A DNA stretch of 64,000 bases from Pseudolactococcus insecticola (GTDB lineage: Bacteria > Bacillota > Bacilli > Lactobacillales > Streptococcaceae): the NCBI RefSeq assembly GCF_011170065.1, contig NZ_BLLH01000011.1:24989-88988 (forward strand), written 5' to 3'. The notes beneath the pieces were generated by a model. That model worked only from the letters and a program-made list of their open reading frames with translations, was not told the DNA's origin and made no database searches. Below, piece by piece: positions 8,450 through 17,128 of the stretch (its first letter is position 1; every line of letters begins with the position of its first letter). Made by a program: the position numbers and the translations under genes.

Positions 8450-9913
8450 TCACTTCACATTAACATATGGCACATGCCCTGACTGCCAAGAAAAGGGTAC
8501 ACCATAAGTGATACGTCTTTTAGTTGAGTCTGTTTTATTATAATTCACCCAACCATGTAGATAAAGCATTTTTTCGCCTTTATCACTTATTAGCACTTCT
8601 GTCCCGCCAGGACCTTGTATTTTATTATTTGTTTTTTCTGACGTAAAAACTGTATTTTGATATTTATAAGCACCAAGCAAACTTTTTGATGTTGCATAGC
8701 CTGTAAAATAATCAAGTTGCGCATATGAATTTCCTGCGAAGAACAATACATAAGTGTTATCAGGTGCTTTAACCAAGTAAGGTGCTTCAATTGTATAAGC
8801 TGCTTTTCCTTTATATTTAGGATTAGGGTTTTCTACGTTAAGATTTGAAATCATCTTATAAGAACTACCTGTTGTATGAGAACCTGCTGCAGTTAGTTTT
8901 ATAATATAGAGATTACTTGCTTGTCCAACTGCATTACCATCATTTTTAAAAGCCAAATATTGTGTCCCATTTTCAATATAAATTGAAGGGTCAATTACGC
9001 CACCCGCAGCGTCCATAGCTGTCACTGGCTCATCAGAAACACTAAATGTGCCATCAGGGGTATTAGAAGTAGCAACACCTATCCGAAATTTGTTTGTTGT
9101 CTTGTCAGTAACCGAAAAATATAGATAGTATTTTCCGTTAAATTTACTAACACTTGGCGCCCAAATACTCCCCTTCGCCCATTTTGGCAACCTATTTAAT
9201 ACATCTTTCTTAATTTCATAACCGCCATCACGATCCATGATTGCGAGTGGAATTTTCTTTGTGCCTATACTAGTAGAATACATGTATGTTACATCATTCA
9301 CACTGATTGCAGTTGGATCTGCAAAGGTTCCGTTTGTCGCAATTATCGACTTTCCTTCGCTAACTGTTGCAGTTGATATATTTCCTTTTTTAATTCCTGA
9401 CCACGCCACACCCTCATCTAACCACACAGATTTATCCTTGATAAGATTTTTTCGTTCAATGGTATCATCTGTATAAATATGGAGCCCAGAGGCAACCTTT
9501 TGGTTGTGAATTCGATACACAGGAACTTTCTTGCTCTCTGCACTATAGAACCCAACACCTTCGTATATCCATCCCTGTTTAATCAAACTATTTTTTGTAG
9601 CTTGATTTGCTGTAAATTGATGTTCACCACTTTTTTTATTATACAAGCGATAAACAGGAATTTTCGAGCTAGCAGGAGCAACCCACCCAATACCCTCATA
9701 AGTCCAATTACTATTGCCGACTAGACTTTTATACTCTGTATTATTTGCGGTATAAAAATTTTCTCCTGACTTAGAATTATAAAACCGATATACTGATTGA
9801 GAACCTACATCATTTGCGGAAACAGTTGACTGCACATAAATTCCCATTGCTGCTACAGCTGCCAAAAAGCTAACCGCTACTAATTTTCGTTTTTTCATTA
9901 CTTTCACACTCAC
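8450..9913 (-). CDS. Secreted GH43-type glycosidase with three DUF5648 repeats
   Basis: 487 residues. Signal peptide about 6-33. Three DUF5648-like repeats (about 40-175; VYRFYNSKSGENFYTA, VYRLYNKKSGEHQFTA, VYRIHNQKVASGLHIYT) probably bind the cell surface. A five-bladed GH43 domain follows (about 190-480), with candidate catalytic base D199 (FADPTAI), pKa modulator D308 (VIDPSIY) and acid E376 (IEAPYL) in the right order. GH43 enzymes cut arabinose- or xylose-containing glycans. The start may be GTG 9913 or, better placed, the in-frame ATG at 9898 (MKKRKLVAV). Lies between the peptidoglycan hydrolase and the beta-helix gene, suggesting a polysaccharide-clearing operon tied to conjugation. 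Confidence 0.75.
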   Translation of the reverse strand: MSVKVMKKRKLVAVSFLAAVAAMGIYVQSTVSANDVGSQSVYRFYNSKSGENFYTANNTEYKSLVGNSNWTYEGIGWVAPASSKIPVYRLYNKKSGEHQFTANQATKNSLIKQGWIYEGVGFYSAESKKVPVYRIHNQKVASGLHIYTDDTIERKNLIKDKSVWLDEGVAWSGIKKGNISTATVSEGKSIIATNGTFADPTAISVNDVTYMYSTSIGTKKIPLAIMDRDGGYEIKKDVLNRLPKWAKGSIWAPSVSKFNGKYYLYFSVTDKTTNKFRIGVATSNTPDGTFSVSDEPVTAMDAAGGVIDPSIYIENGTQYLAFKNDGNAVGQASNLYIIKLTAAGSHTTGSSYKMISNLNVENPNPKYKGKAAYTIEAPYLVKAPDNTYVLFFAGNSYAQLDYFTGYATSKSLLGAYKYQNTVFTSEKTNNKIQGPGGTEVLISDKGEKMLYLHGWVNYNKTDSTKRRITYGVPFSWQSGHVPYVNVK

Positions 9914-9931
9914 ATTTATTTTCCATATTTT

Positions 9932-11263
9932 TCATTTGGCAGGAACTTTCAAGAATGAATACTTACTTGTCTGATCCTTAGGAACAATTCTATAATCCCA
10001 AGTATAAGGCTTGCCAGCATCATCTCCTGATACACCTACATAGTTTTGTTCAACAATTAAGAAATCTCCATTTGCATAAACATGTTCGACAATACCAGTA
10101 TGTCCAAAAGTAGTACCCGTATCTTGTGAGAATACCGATACACTTGAAGGTACATCTGTTTTCTTAGTACCAAAAAGATTTTGTAGAATTGGTGATGACG
10201 TTACTTCTACACCATTACCAGTTGCACCACTAATCATTTTTCCAGAATATTGAACCATAAACGAACGAGATAAGTCTGTACACTGTCCACCAGTAGATGC
10301 TAACGTCCAACCTTTAGAACTTCCAAAAGACATACCTAATTTAGCTGGGTCAATAATGTATTTTTTAACATCAGCTGGAAGATCTTCTGGAAGCCAAGGA
10401 GTACCAGTAGGACTTGTATGAACACCTGTTCCATCAGGAGTAGTTCCTGAAGAATCTGATGAACAATTATCTGAAGATAAACCATTCTGACCACCTGATG
10501 AATTAGCTGTCGCAGTAGAGCTTGCTGAACTAACCATAGCTTTCAACTTAGCAGAATCCCCTTTAATAGATTTTAACTCAGGGAATAAACTAAAAGCATC
10601 ATCATAAAACTGTTCTATTTCAGATACATTTGTTTGAGAATCTCCGTTATAAGAAACTCCTTCAAATCCAATTGACCAGCTCATCAAAGAATCCGTCTTA
10701 TCGTCTAGGGCATTTGCAAAACCTTTATAGGTATCCCCGTTATATGAACCCCCTAAAAGTACTTGTGCGTGTGAAGTACTAAGCTCTTTTTCCATTAAAT
10801 CAAGTTGTGAATCAAGTGTATCTTTAGTATCGCCGTAACGATTACCATTAATTGAGCCTGCACCCCACTGAAAGATACCTTTAACCTGACCAGAAGTATT
10901 ATTAGCATTCGGATCCCAACCAGACTCACGCGCACCAATAGCTATCATCGCAGCTAAATTCGCGCCTGAAAAGCCTTTATCTTTTTCACGTTCAATAAAA
11001 GTTTTAACGTTAGCAGAATTTGCACCAATTTTAGCACTTAAAGCAGAACCGTTTTTAGAACCACTATCGGCAGCATCACTTGAAGTATCACTTGAAGAAA
11101 TGCTACAAGTGCCATCATCATAAAGATAGCTCTTATAGTTTCTATTTGAAGTATCAGCATCAGATTTAGTATTTTCAGCAAATACTTGAGCAGAGCCTAC
11201 TAACCCGAATAAAGTTAAAACTGCCGCACTAATACTAACAATACGTTTTTTAGAAATATTCAA
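9932..11263 (-). CDS. Peptidoglycan hydrolase: lysozyme-like domain + CHAP domain (VirB1-like)
   Basis: The likely start is TTG 11263, 9 nt after AAAGGGG, giving 443 residues and a clean signal peptide (NISKKRIVSISAAVLTLFG). The frame is open to ATG 11329, but that start has no ribosome site and lies at the promoter. A phage-tail-lysozyme-like domain occupies about 75-200 (AMIAIGARESGWDPNA, with the probable catalytic Glu). A Ser/Thr-rich linker follows. A CHAP amidase/endopeptidase domain ends the protein, with Cys in GGQCTDLSRSF and His in FGHTGIVEHV. This two-domain layout is standard for Gram-positive conjugation hydrolases that open the wall for the mating channel. First gene of the operon behind promoter P2. 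Confidence 0.85.
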   Translation of the reverse strand: MNISKKRIVSISAAVLTLFGLVGSAQVFAENTKSDADTSNRNYKSYLYDDGTCSISSSDTSSDAADSGSKNGSALSAKIGANSANVKTFIEREKDKGFSGANLAAMIAIGARESGWDPNANNTSGQVKGIFQWGAGSINGNRYGDTKDTLDSQLDLMEKELSTSHAQVLLGGSYNGDTYKGFANALDDKTDSLMSWSIGFEGVSYNGDSQTNVSEIEQFYDDAFSLFPELKSIKGDSAKLKAMVSSASSTATANSSGGQNGLSSDNCSSDSSGTTPDGTGVHTSPTGTPWLPEDLPADVKKYIIDPAKLGMSFGSSKGWTLASTGGQCTDLSRSFMVQYSGKMISGATGNGVEVTSSPILQNLFGTKKTDVPSSVSVFSQDTGTTFGHTGIVEHVYANGDFLIVEQNYVGVSGDDAGKPYTWDYRIVPKDQTSKYSFLKVPAK

Positions 11264-11309
11264 TAATATTATCCCCTTTCTGTTGCATATCTCGATAAAT
11301 ATAAAAATT

Positions 11310-11347
11310 ATTATACGAAAAAAAAGCACCTGATTAAAGGTACTTTT
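11310..11347 (-). promoter_or_regulatory. tra-box promoter P2 (hydrolase operon)
   Basis: Minus strand: box AAAAGTACCTT (11337-11347), 21 bp, -10 TATAAT (11310-11315), then about 46 bp to the TTG start at 11263. The -35 position is TTTAAT. As at P1, the box is one arm of a terminator hairpin. Its position downstream of ATG 11329 also argues for the TTG start. Confidence 0.7.
11319..11347 (-). terminator. Terminator of the AAA+ operon, overlapping P2
   Basis: Minus strand AAAAGTACCT / TTAATC / AGGTGCTTTT followed by T's, with one G-T pair. It lies 26 bp after the 11373 gene and would end the 16485-11373 operon just where the next promoter begins. Confidence 0.65.
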
Positions 11348-11372
11348 ATCTTACTTATCCACCTATTTTCAG

Positions 11373-12086
11373 CTAAAAGGCATATCCTTGAATAGATTTT
11401 GTCCAAACGACGTTTTCAATATTAATTTTTTTAGTGTTATTATCAAAAGAAAAATACAAAATGCCTACAGGAGAATCATCTTGACTCATCGAAATACTGT
11501 AATGAAAATCTGGGTTATACGGCGTTACTGAACTGTTAAATGAATAATCAAACTTATCATTTGGCGTAAAGATGTTTGAAGAACCCATCACAGAACGACT
11601 ACCAATAACGCTTGTCAGATATTTATTTTCTTCGTTCATCTTATCAGACATTATTGGTTTAACATTGTTATGAAGATTATCATAAAAAGTACTGTTTAAA
11701 TCAATAATCTTATTCGCAAAATCTGTCACCTCTTGAGGTACTTCTTTTTTCGCAACTTTTAAGTGATTGACTTCAATTTTAGTTTTGGGGGTAATTTTTT
11801 TTAATTTCAACTCAATCAATTGATTACTAGATTGATTATACTCCTTTACAAGATCATCTACATATGCTGAACGTGCAACTACTATTGTTTTATCTGTTTC
11901 TGGACTCTTTATTTTCATTGTTGAATCAATGAAAATAAATCCTGCCGCAATAATCATACCAGCTAATGGAAAACCTAATATGATTTTAAAAAAAGTTGTT
12001 AAATCATCGTTAAAAACAAACATTGTCAGATAAATAACTGCATAAACGACAATCATAATAAAAATTAAAAATAAAATACTCATCAA
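11373..12086 (-). CDS. Bitopic T4SS-associated protein (VirB8-like candidate)
   Basis: 237 residues. Two hydrophobic helices at the N-terminus (about 3-24 and 31-53) are followed by a soluble outer domain of about 180 residues with mixed alpha/beta character, ending in KKINIENVVWTKSIQGYAF. Size and architecture fit a VirB8/TcpC-type assembly factor with an NTF2-like outer domain, but I see no diagnostic motif. Last gene of the 16485 operon, 12 bp after the 194-residue gene. Confidence 0.45.
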   Translation of the reverse strand: MMSILFLIFIMIVVYAVIYLTMFVFNDDLTTFFKIILGFPLAGMIIAAGFIFIDSTMKIKSPETDKTIVVARSAYVDDLVKEYNQSSNQLIELKLKKITPKTKIEVNHLKVAKKEVPQEVTDFANKIIDLNSTFYDNLHNNVKPIMSDKMNEENKYLTSVIGSRSVMGSSNIFTPNDKFDYSFNSSVTPYNPDFHYSISMSQDDSPVGILYFSFDNNTKKINIENVVWTKSIQGYAF

Positions 12087-12098
12087 TTCCTCTTCCTT

Positions 12099-12671
12099 TT
12101 AACTTACTTTTGTCCCAAGGTAACTATAAGTTAATGTTTTTCCATCTTCACTACTAAAAGCATAAACGTCATAACTAGGCGTCATATCACTTTTAGACGT
12201 ATCACTTCCTGTTTTAAAAGCAAAATATTTAACAGTGACGAAACCTTCAAATCCATCACCACTCGCACTACTAATTGTACTATATGCTGAATCAAATTTA
12301 AAGCTTGTATCTGCTTGAGAAAACAATTTCTGTGCTTCTATGTTTTTAATATCATTACTTTTTTTATCATTATACAGAGAAGTCATTCTATCGTTAATTG
12401 TTTTAACATCTAAATATTTTAAATCATATCCCACATCAGAATAATCATCAGTTTCATCTTTAGTAACAATCTTTTCATCATTCGCTTTAGATGTATTAAT
12501 AGCTTTTTGCTTTGTTACTTGCTTCTCTACGGAGCTATATTTAGCTTGCCATGATTTAATACTCTTATCGCCATAATACGATATATTTTTATATGTCATC
12601 ACGCCTGTTACAGCAGCAATAGCTACCAGTGAAACAATCAACAGAATGATAACTACTGGATTTTTTTTCAT
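12099..12671 (-). CDS. Small bitopic conjugation protein (VirB8-like candidate)
   Basis: 190 residues from ATG 12671, which has GAGGG five to six nt upstream. The frame is open to GTG 12683, which overlaps the stop of the preceding gene. An N-terminal transmembrane helix (about 6-27, VVIILLIVSLVAIAAVTG) is followed by a helical charged stretch and a terminal domain with GFEGFVTVKYFAFKT and YDVYAFSSEDGKTL strands. This is reminiscent of the NTF2-like domain of VirB8/TcpC. Translationally coupled to the 568-residue protein. Unassigned beyond topology. Confidence 0.45.
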   Translation of the reverse strand: MKKNPVVIILLIVSLVAIAAVTGVMTYKNISYYGDKSIKSWQAKYSSVEKQVTKQKAINTSKANDEKIVTKDETDDYSDVGYDLKYLDVKTINDRMTSLYNDKKSNDIKNIEAQKLFSQADTSFKFDSAYSTISSASGDGFEGFVTVKYFAFKTGSDTSKSDMTPSYDVYAFSSEDGKTLTYSYLGTKVS

Positions 12672-12679
12672 TTTTTCCC

Positions 12680-14386
12680 TCACTTACTTGGAATAGATAC
12701 GTTTTTACTATCAATTATACTCATAGCATTGTTATCTTCGTACGTATAGAAAGATAAATAATCTTTTAATCTATTCATATTAACATCAAGATATAACTTG
12801 TTATAATCCGAAATCAAAGCTTTATATGCACTGTTATAGTTTGAAACTAAAGTAGAAATTGAATCATAATTCAAGTCAGTTTTTACCATCTTATTTGCAT
12901 CAACCGCTTGTGGTTTATCACTCTGAATCAATCCTTGAGACGAATCGTCTTGTTGGTAATATTTACCAGAACTTGTTTGATATTTAAAGTCATTTGCAAG
13001 ATCATCATAAGTGGATAAATTTGCATCATCAGTAGTACCTGAATTAAGAATAGATGCGCTCATTTGCTCGTATGATTTATATAATTCAGCATTACTACTA
13101 AAACCAAGTTCTTTTAATAAATCAACTTTAGTCAAATTTTCAAGTGGTAATTGATAGCCTAAGCTTGGCGTTTTTCCTTCAACATATCCGTTAGATAACT
13201 CTGGGAACTGTTTAACACCGTAAGTATCAAGAGAAGACTTAGCAGTATCTAGCTTTGCACGGTCAACTTTGATTGTTTTTGCTAAGGCTTTACTATCTTT
13301 CAGATATTCTGTATCATTTGACAATGACACGTATGCTTTATAGAATCTAGCAAAATCGTCTACAGAAACATCATTTTTGCCTTTTAAAGTACTATCATAG
13401 CCACTGGCAACAAAATTCATTGGGACAGTTACGTATGATAGATCTTTAAGTGCTTTATTTGATTGTTTAAGATTCATGTCTCTAGCTTCAATCTTAGATA
13501 AAATTGAAGTATTGAATATTGAAATATTAATATTTTCAAGATTTCTCAACGTCTCTGAACCGTTAGATTGAATTACAATAGCACCATATCCTGACGTTCC
13601 ATAAAATGCAAGTTTTGCTTTTAAATTTAATTTAGAAGATTGAACAGCATTCTTTCCTTTTGTCACCAAAAGTTTATAATCGTTTGCGTTATATGAGCGT
13701 ACTTTATCACTATCAAATTTGAAAACAGCTACTGCTAATTTATTATTATTAACAATGTTACCAGCTAAAAAATGAAATGTATTATCTGAACTATTTTTAA
13801 AGGCATATGTTTGTTTACTTTGAACAACTTCAATTTTTCTTAACGCTGCTTTATCTGCTTCAAACTTACGATAATTCATCGTAATTGCGACTGCAAACAG
13901 TAAAAAAACTGCGCCAAATCTAAAATACAAACTCTTTTTATAGTTCTTTTTTATGCCAACACCACTTTTAAAATGTTTAAAAGTTTGCCAAAGACCATAT
14001 TCAGAAATTGTTGAAATAAATCTTTTAAGCACTTTAAACCAATTTTTAACGTATATAATTACCGAACGCTTTTTACCTTTTTCAAGTAGTTCTATTGCAT
14101 ACTCACGTTTAACAAGCGACTTAAAATCATGAGAGTAATATAGTGACCTATATTTCAACACAACCCCCTTATCGGATTGTTGCTCACTTGCATCAGAATT
14201 TTTATTTACAGCTTTCACATCTTGATTTTCGCTTTTTACTTTTTTTGTTTTTTTGTTTTTTACCTTTTTTTCTTTTTTGGTTTTATCTTTTTTTGTTTTA
14301 ACTTTTTTTGTTTTAACTTTTTTTGTTCCGTTTGTCTGCTCATCAAATTCTTGCAAGAGACCATCTACTGAATTTATTTTTGTCAA
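12680..14386 (-). CDS. Lys-rich bitopic conjugation protein, unknown family
   Basis: 568 residues from TTG 14386, five nt after the AAA+ gene stop. Residues 20-60 are an extreme Lys run (KKVKTKKVKTKKDK...), predicted cytoplasmic and possibly bound to DNA or acidic membrane lipids. A single transmembrane helix lies at about 152-172 (FGAVFLLFAVAITMNY). The 390-residue outer part is mixed alpha/beta with several Tyr-rich helices (YKSYEQMSASILNSG). Sequence-wise I cannot place it. In operon order it sits where Gram-positive T4SS encode core-complex proteins such as TcpC/OrfG. The poly-Lys tract gives an A-rich, low-complexity stretch at 14230-14330. Confidence 0.5.
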   Translation of the reverse strand: MTKINSVDGLLQEFDEQTNGTKKVKTKKVKTKKDKTKKEKKVKNKKTKKVKSENQDVKAVNKNSDASEQQSDKGVVLKYRSLYYSHDFKSLVKREYAIELLEKGKKRSVIIYVKNWFKVLKRFISTISEYGLWQTFKHFKSGVGIKKNYKKSLYFRFGAVFLLFAVAITMNYRKFEADKAALRKIEVVQSKQTYAFKNSSDNTFHFLAGNIVNNNKLAVAVFKFDSDKVRSYNANDYKLLVTKGKNAVQSSKLNLKAKLAFYGTSGYGAIVIQSNGSETLRNLENINISIFNTSILSKIEARDMNLKQSNKALKDLSYVTVPMNFVASGYDSTLKGKNDVSVDDFARFYKAYVSLSNDTEYLKDSKALAKTIKVDRAKLDTAKSSLDTYGVKQFPELSNGYVEGKTPSLGYQLPLENLTKVDLLKELGFSSNAELYKSYEQMSASILNSGTTDDANLSTYDDLANDFKYQTSSGKYYQQDDSSQGLIQSDKPQAVDANKMVKTDLNYDSISTLVSNYNSAYKALISDYNKLYLDVNMNRLKDYLSFYTYEDNNAMSIIDSKNVSIPSK

Positions 14387-14391
14387 ACTAA

Positions 14392-16485
14392 TTACTCGCT
14401 TTCTAATACAATTTTGCTATCGCTTCTTCCCCAAGTAATCAAGTCTTTCTCGATTAACTCCTCAATATCATCAATTTGTAACGAATTTTCCAAAGCTACT
14501 TCATCAGAACGCTTATCATAAGCAATAGCAAGTTTATATTTTTGCTTAACAATTCCATTTTCTACATCGGATAATAACAATGAAACTATTAATTCTTCTA
14601 AATTAGCCACATCTTCTTTTCTAATATAAGCAGAGACGTCTGATAGGAACTCCTCTATATCAATTTTTATAGACATTCCAAGCGTTGCTTTAATAGATTG
14701 TTCAACATTTCTTGAAGCAATTCTTATCTCATTTTCCGAATAAACTTCTTTTATCAAAAATTCTGATTTATCCTCATTACTTGAATCATTCATAAAACGA
14801 ACACTACCACCTAATTCAATTTCAAAATTATTTGGTAGATCGTTTTGAAAGTTAATAATATTTTGAGCAATAAATGCTGTCATATCCGCATTAACAATAC
14901 GTAAGACATCACGAACACCACCACTTTCAGTATCACGACTTGCAACATCTACTATAAAATAAACATAAAAGCGATGATCTATATAGAGTTTCTTTCCTGT
15001 GTTTCTTTTGACCAAATCTGAAATAACTGAAAGCTGATTTTTGATAATATCTACTAAAACACCACGTTTTAAAGGCATAAAGGGAACAATTGAATTAACC
15101 CGACCAAGTACAGCTGTTTCAAAAATTGGATTAGCAATCAAACTGCCATTAATACGCATTGAAATATCACGTAACTTCTTCTTTTTTGCTCGGTCAGTTG
15201 TAGAATCATAATCAATTGCATCCACAGTTTTAGCAATTTCCCTAAATACCTCAGTACCTGTATTAGTTGTCATGATAACAATAACGTTGTTAAAAGAAAT
15301 CGTCCTACCGTATTCATCTGAAAGTCTCGCATCATCCAACACTTGCAGTAACAAATTGACAACTGCTTTATCAGATTTTTCCAACTCGTCTAACAGCAAA
15401 ACTGAAAAAGGTTTCGCTGAGACTTCTCTTGAGAGCTTTTCTCTAAAACGATTACTCGCATTAACATCTCCGAGTGGATATTCAGACATATCAAAGCGAA
15501 TCATCTCACGTTCACTACCATACATACCTTCAGCAATCGCTTTAGCAAATTCTGTTTTACCAACCCCAGTAGGACCCACAAACAGGAAACTTGCAATTGG
15601 TCTATGCAAATCGTTTAAACCTGCAGCTGCTATATAAAGCCAATCTTTAACCGCTTCTAAAGCGTTATCTTGACCGAAAACTCTTGATTTAATATTATCA
15701 AATGTTTTTTCAATATTTATTTTAAAATCAATATTTACGCCAATACTATCTTTAAACATTTTTGCTAATGTCTTATGCGATATTGGTTCATGAAACTCTC
15801 TGTAATAACCCACAAGCGAGTCTAACATACCTATTGATTTACGTGGTTGTGCATCCGCAGGCATATACCTTGAGGTATTTGCGACTATTTCTTTAAGCAA
15901 TTGTTCGTCAATTGAAACATCATAATCTCGTTCGTATTGCTTAACACGACTTTTCAAAACCTCAATAGTTTCAATATCGCTTAACTCTGGCAACTGAATT
16001 TTTGTAAAACGTTGTACCAAAGGTTCATTATTTTGGAGCTTTTCATAAAACCATTTTGACGTAGTTGCTGTAATGAATGAAATTTTAAAGAAAATACCGT
16101 TTTGAGCTAACAGTTGTAACATCTCCTCTGATGAAGTTGCATCAATGTCTGCTATCCTATGAAATTCATCAATGAAAACAACAATTTCCCTTCCACCAGA
16201 ACTCGACATACTTTTTAAATGCGCAATCATTTTTGACATTGAATACTCAGAAATAACCCCTGCAATATCTAACTCGTAGTAATCTCTTTCAGTATCAATG
16301 GTTGCTACATGTTGTACTAATGTCGTCTTACCAGATCCTGCGTCAGCCAATAACAAAACATTAGGCATACTCGGTTTCCTTAATACAAAACGCATCGTTC
16401 TTATAATTTCTTCTCTGCCTTTAAATGGTATAGACAGTGGTTGTATTTTCTTTAAATACTGTAAGTAATCTATTTTTTGTACCAT
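14392..16485 (-). CDS. ClpB-like AAA+ ATPase of the conjugation operon
   Basis: 697 residues with two AAA+ modules. D1 has Walker A DAGSGKTT (48-55) and Walker B VVFIDEF (D106/E107). D2 has GPTGVGKT (304-311), LLLDELEK (D366/E367), a pore-type FDMSEY segment, and the Clp signature QVLDDARLSDEYGRT with sensor-1 VIVIMTTNTG. There is no N-domain and no long middle domain typical of ClpB disaggregases, so it is shorter than chaperone ClpB (about 860 residues). It leads an operon of membrane proteins of the transfer region. With the VirB4-like protein apparently dead, this may be an energy source of the channel or a pilin/relaxase unfoldase. That role is inference. Confidence 0.8.
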   Translation of the reverse strand: MVQKIDYLQYLKKIQPLSIPFKGREEIIRTMRFVLRKPSMPNVLLLADAGSGKTTLVQHVATIDTERDYYELDIAGVISEYSMSKMIAHLKSMSSSGGREIVVFIDEFHRIADIDATSSEEMLQLLAQNGIFFKISFITATTSKWFYEKLQNNEPLVQRFTKIQLPELSDIETIEVLKSRVKQYERDYDVSIDEQLLKEIVANTSRYMPADAQPRKSIGMLDSLVGYYREFHEPISHKTLAKMFKDSIGVNIDFKINIEKTFDNIKSRVFGQDNALEAVKDWLYIAAAGLNDLHRPIASFLFVGPTGVGKTEFAKAIAEGMYGSEREMIRFDMSEYPLGDVNASNRFREKLSREVSAKPFSVLLLDELEKSDKAVVNLLLQVLDDARLSDEYGRTISFNNVIVIMTTNTGTEVFREIAKTVDAIDYDSTTDRAKKKKLRDISMRINGSLIANPIFETAVLGRVNSIVPFMPLKRGVLVDIIKNQLSVISDLVKRNTGKKLYIDHRFYVYFIVDVASRDTESGGVRDVLRIVNADMTAFIAQNIINFQNDLPNNFEIELGGSVRFMNDSSNEDKSEFLIKEVYSENEIRIASRNVEQSIKATLGMSIKIDIEEFLSDVSAYIRKEDVANLEELIVSLLLSDVENGIVKQKYKLAIAYDKRSDEVALENSLQIDDIEELIEKDLITWGRSDSKIVLESE

Positions 16486-16517
16486 TTTCCCTGCTTTCTA
16501 TTTATCTATTATCTACA

Positions 16518-16555
16518 ATCATACAAAAAAATGCGTATTGATATAAGCTGATTTT
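16518..16555 (-). promoter_or_regulatory. tra-box promoter P3 (AAA+ operon)
   Basis: Minus strand: AAAATCAGCTT (16545-16555), 21 bp, -10 TATGAT (16518-16523), 32 bp upstream of ATG 16485. This is the most divergent of the nine boxes, keeping AAAA and CTT with identical spacing. Confidence 0.55.
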
Positions 16556-16574
16556 AGCCAAAAATTTGCAAAAA

Positions 16575-16606
16575 AGAAAAGAATCGCTAATGATTCGATT
16601 CTTTTC
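16575..16606 (-). terminator. Terminator after the pilin-like gene
   Basis: Minus strand AAAAGAATCG / AATCATTAG / CGATTCTTTT, then CTTTTTTG. It lies about 30 bp after the stop of the 16635 gene, making that gene its own transcription unit. Confidence 0.75.
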
Positions 16607-16634
16607 TTTCTGAATTCATCAATGAAATAATTGA

Positions 16635-16973
16635 CTATTCGCCAGTAATTGTCGTTACAATATCCTTAGACACGCCAGAACCGCCTGATTGGATAGTACC
16701 AATCAAAGTTACAGTTGAAAAAGCTAACGCAACAAGAGCAAGGATAAACACCCCACCCAATTTGTGTTGTTGTTTTCCTTCAGGTTTACGACGTTTCCAA
16801 AATGTGAATAGAATAAAGAAGAGAGATAGAACAAATACAACAACTGCAACTGCTGCCAAGAGAGTTTTTCCTGTCGTACCAATTGTCGTAATACTTTGAG
16901 TCGCATTAGTCAATACAGTATTAATACGATCAAAAATGCCGCTAGCATCTCCAACTACAAAACCATTGTTCAT
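16635..16973 (-). CDS. VirB2/PrgF-like small pilin-type membrane protein
   Basis: 112 residues with two hydrophobic helices (about 36-60, LLAAVAVVVFVLSLFFILFTF; 73-95, GGVFILALVALAFSTVTLIG) separated by a short basic loop WKRRKPEGK. The N-terminus is short and without a clear signal peptidase site. This two-helix hairpin with a positive loop is the architecture of VirB2/TrbC pilins. It is monocistronic between two strong terminators with its own tra-box promoter, consistent with a need for high dosage. Confidence 0.6.
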   Translation of the reverse strand: MNNGFVVGDASGIFDRINTVLTNATQSITTIGTTGKTLLAAVAVVVFVLSLFFILFTFWKRRKPEGKQQHKLGGVFILALVALAFSTVTLIGTIQSGGSGVSKDIVTTITGE

Positions 16974-17013
16974 TTTAAGTACCTTTAAAAAGCCTTTCTT
17001 TTAATATATTAAT

Positions 17014-17051
17014 AGAATACACTATCAGATAAACAAAAAAAACCCACTTTT
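17014..17051 (-). promoter_or_regulatory. tra-box promoter P4 (pilin-like gene)
   Basis: Minus strand: AAAAGTGGGTT (17041-17051), 21 bp starting with a T-run, -10 TATTCT (17014-17019). Start of the 16973 gene is 41 bp further. The -35 position is T6, so recognition must rest on the box. Confidence 0.65.
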
Positions 17052-17097
17052 TGTCTAAAACACTACTAATCATCAAAATTTCACTATTTTTTTCACA

Positions 17098-17122
17098 AAA
17101 AACAAGTGCCTTAAGCACTTGT
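17098..17122 (-). terminator. Terminator after the VirB6-like gene
   Basis: Minus strand ACAAGTGC / TTAAG / GCACTTGT followed by TTTTTTG, beginning 7 bp after the TGA at 17129. A near-perfect hairpin. Confidence 0.85.
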
Positions 17123-17128
17123 CTATGA

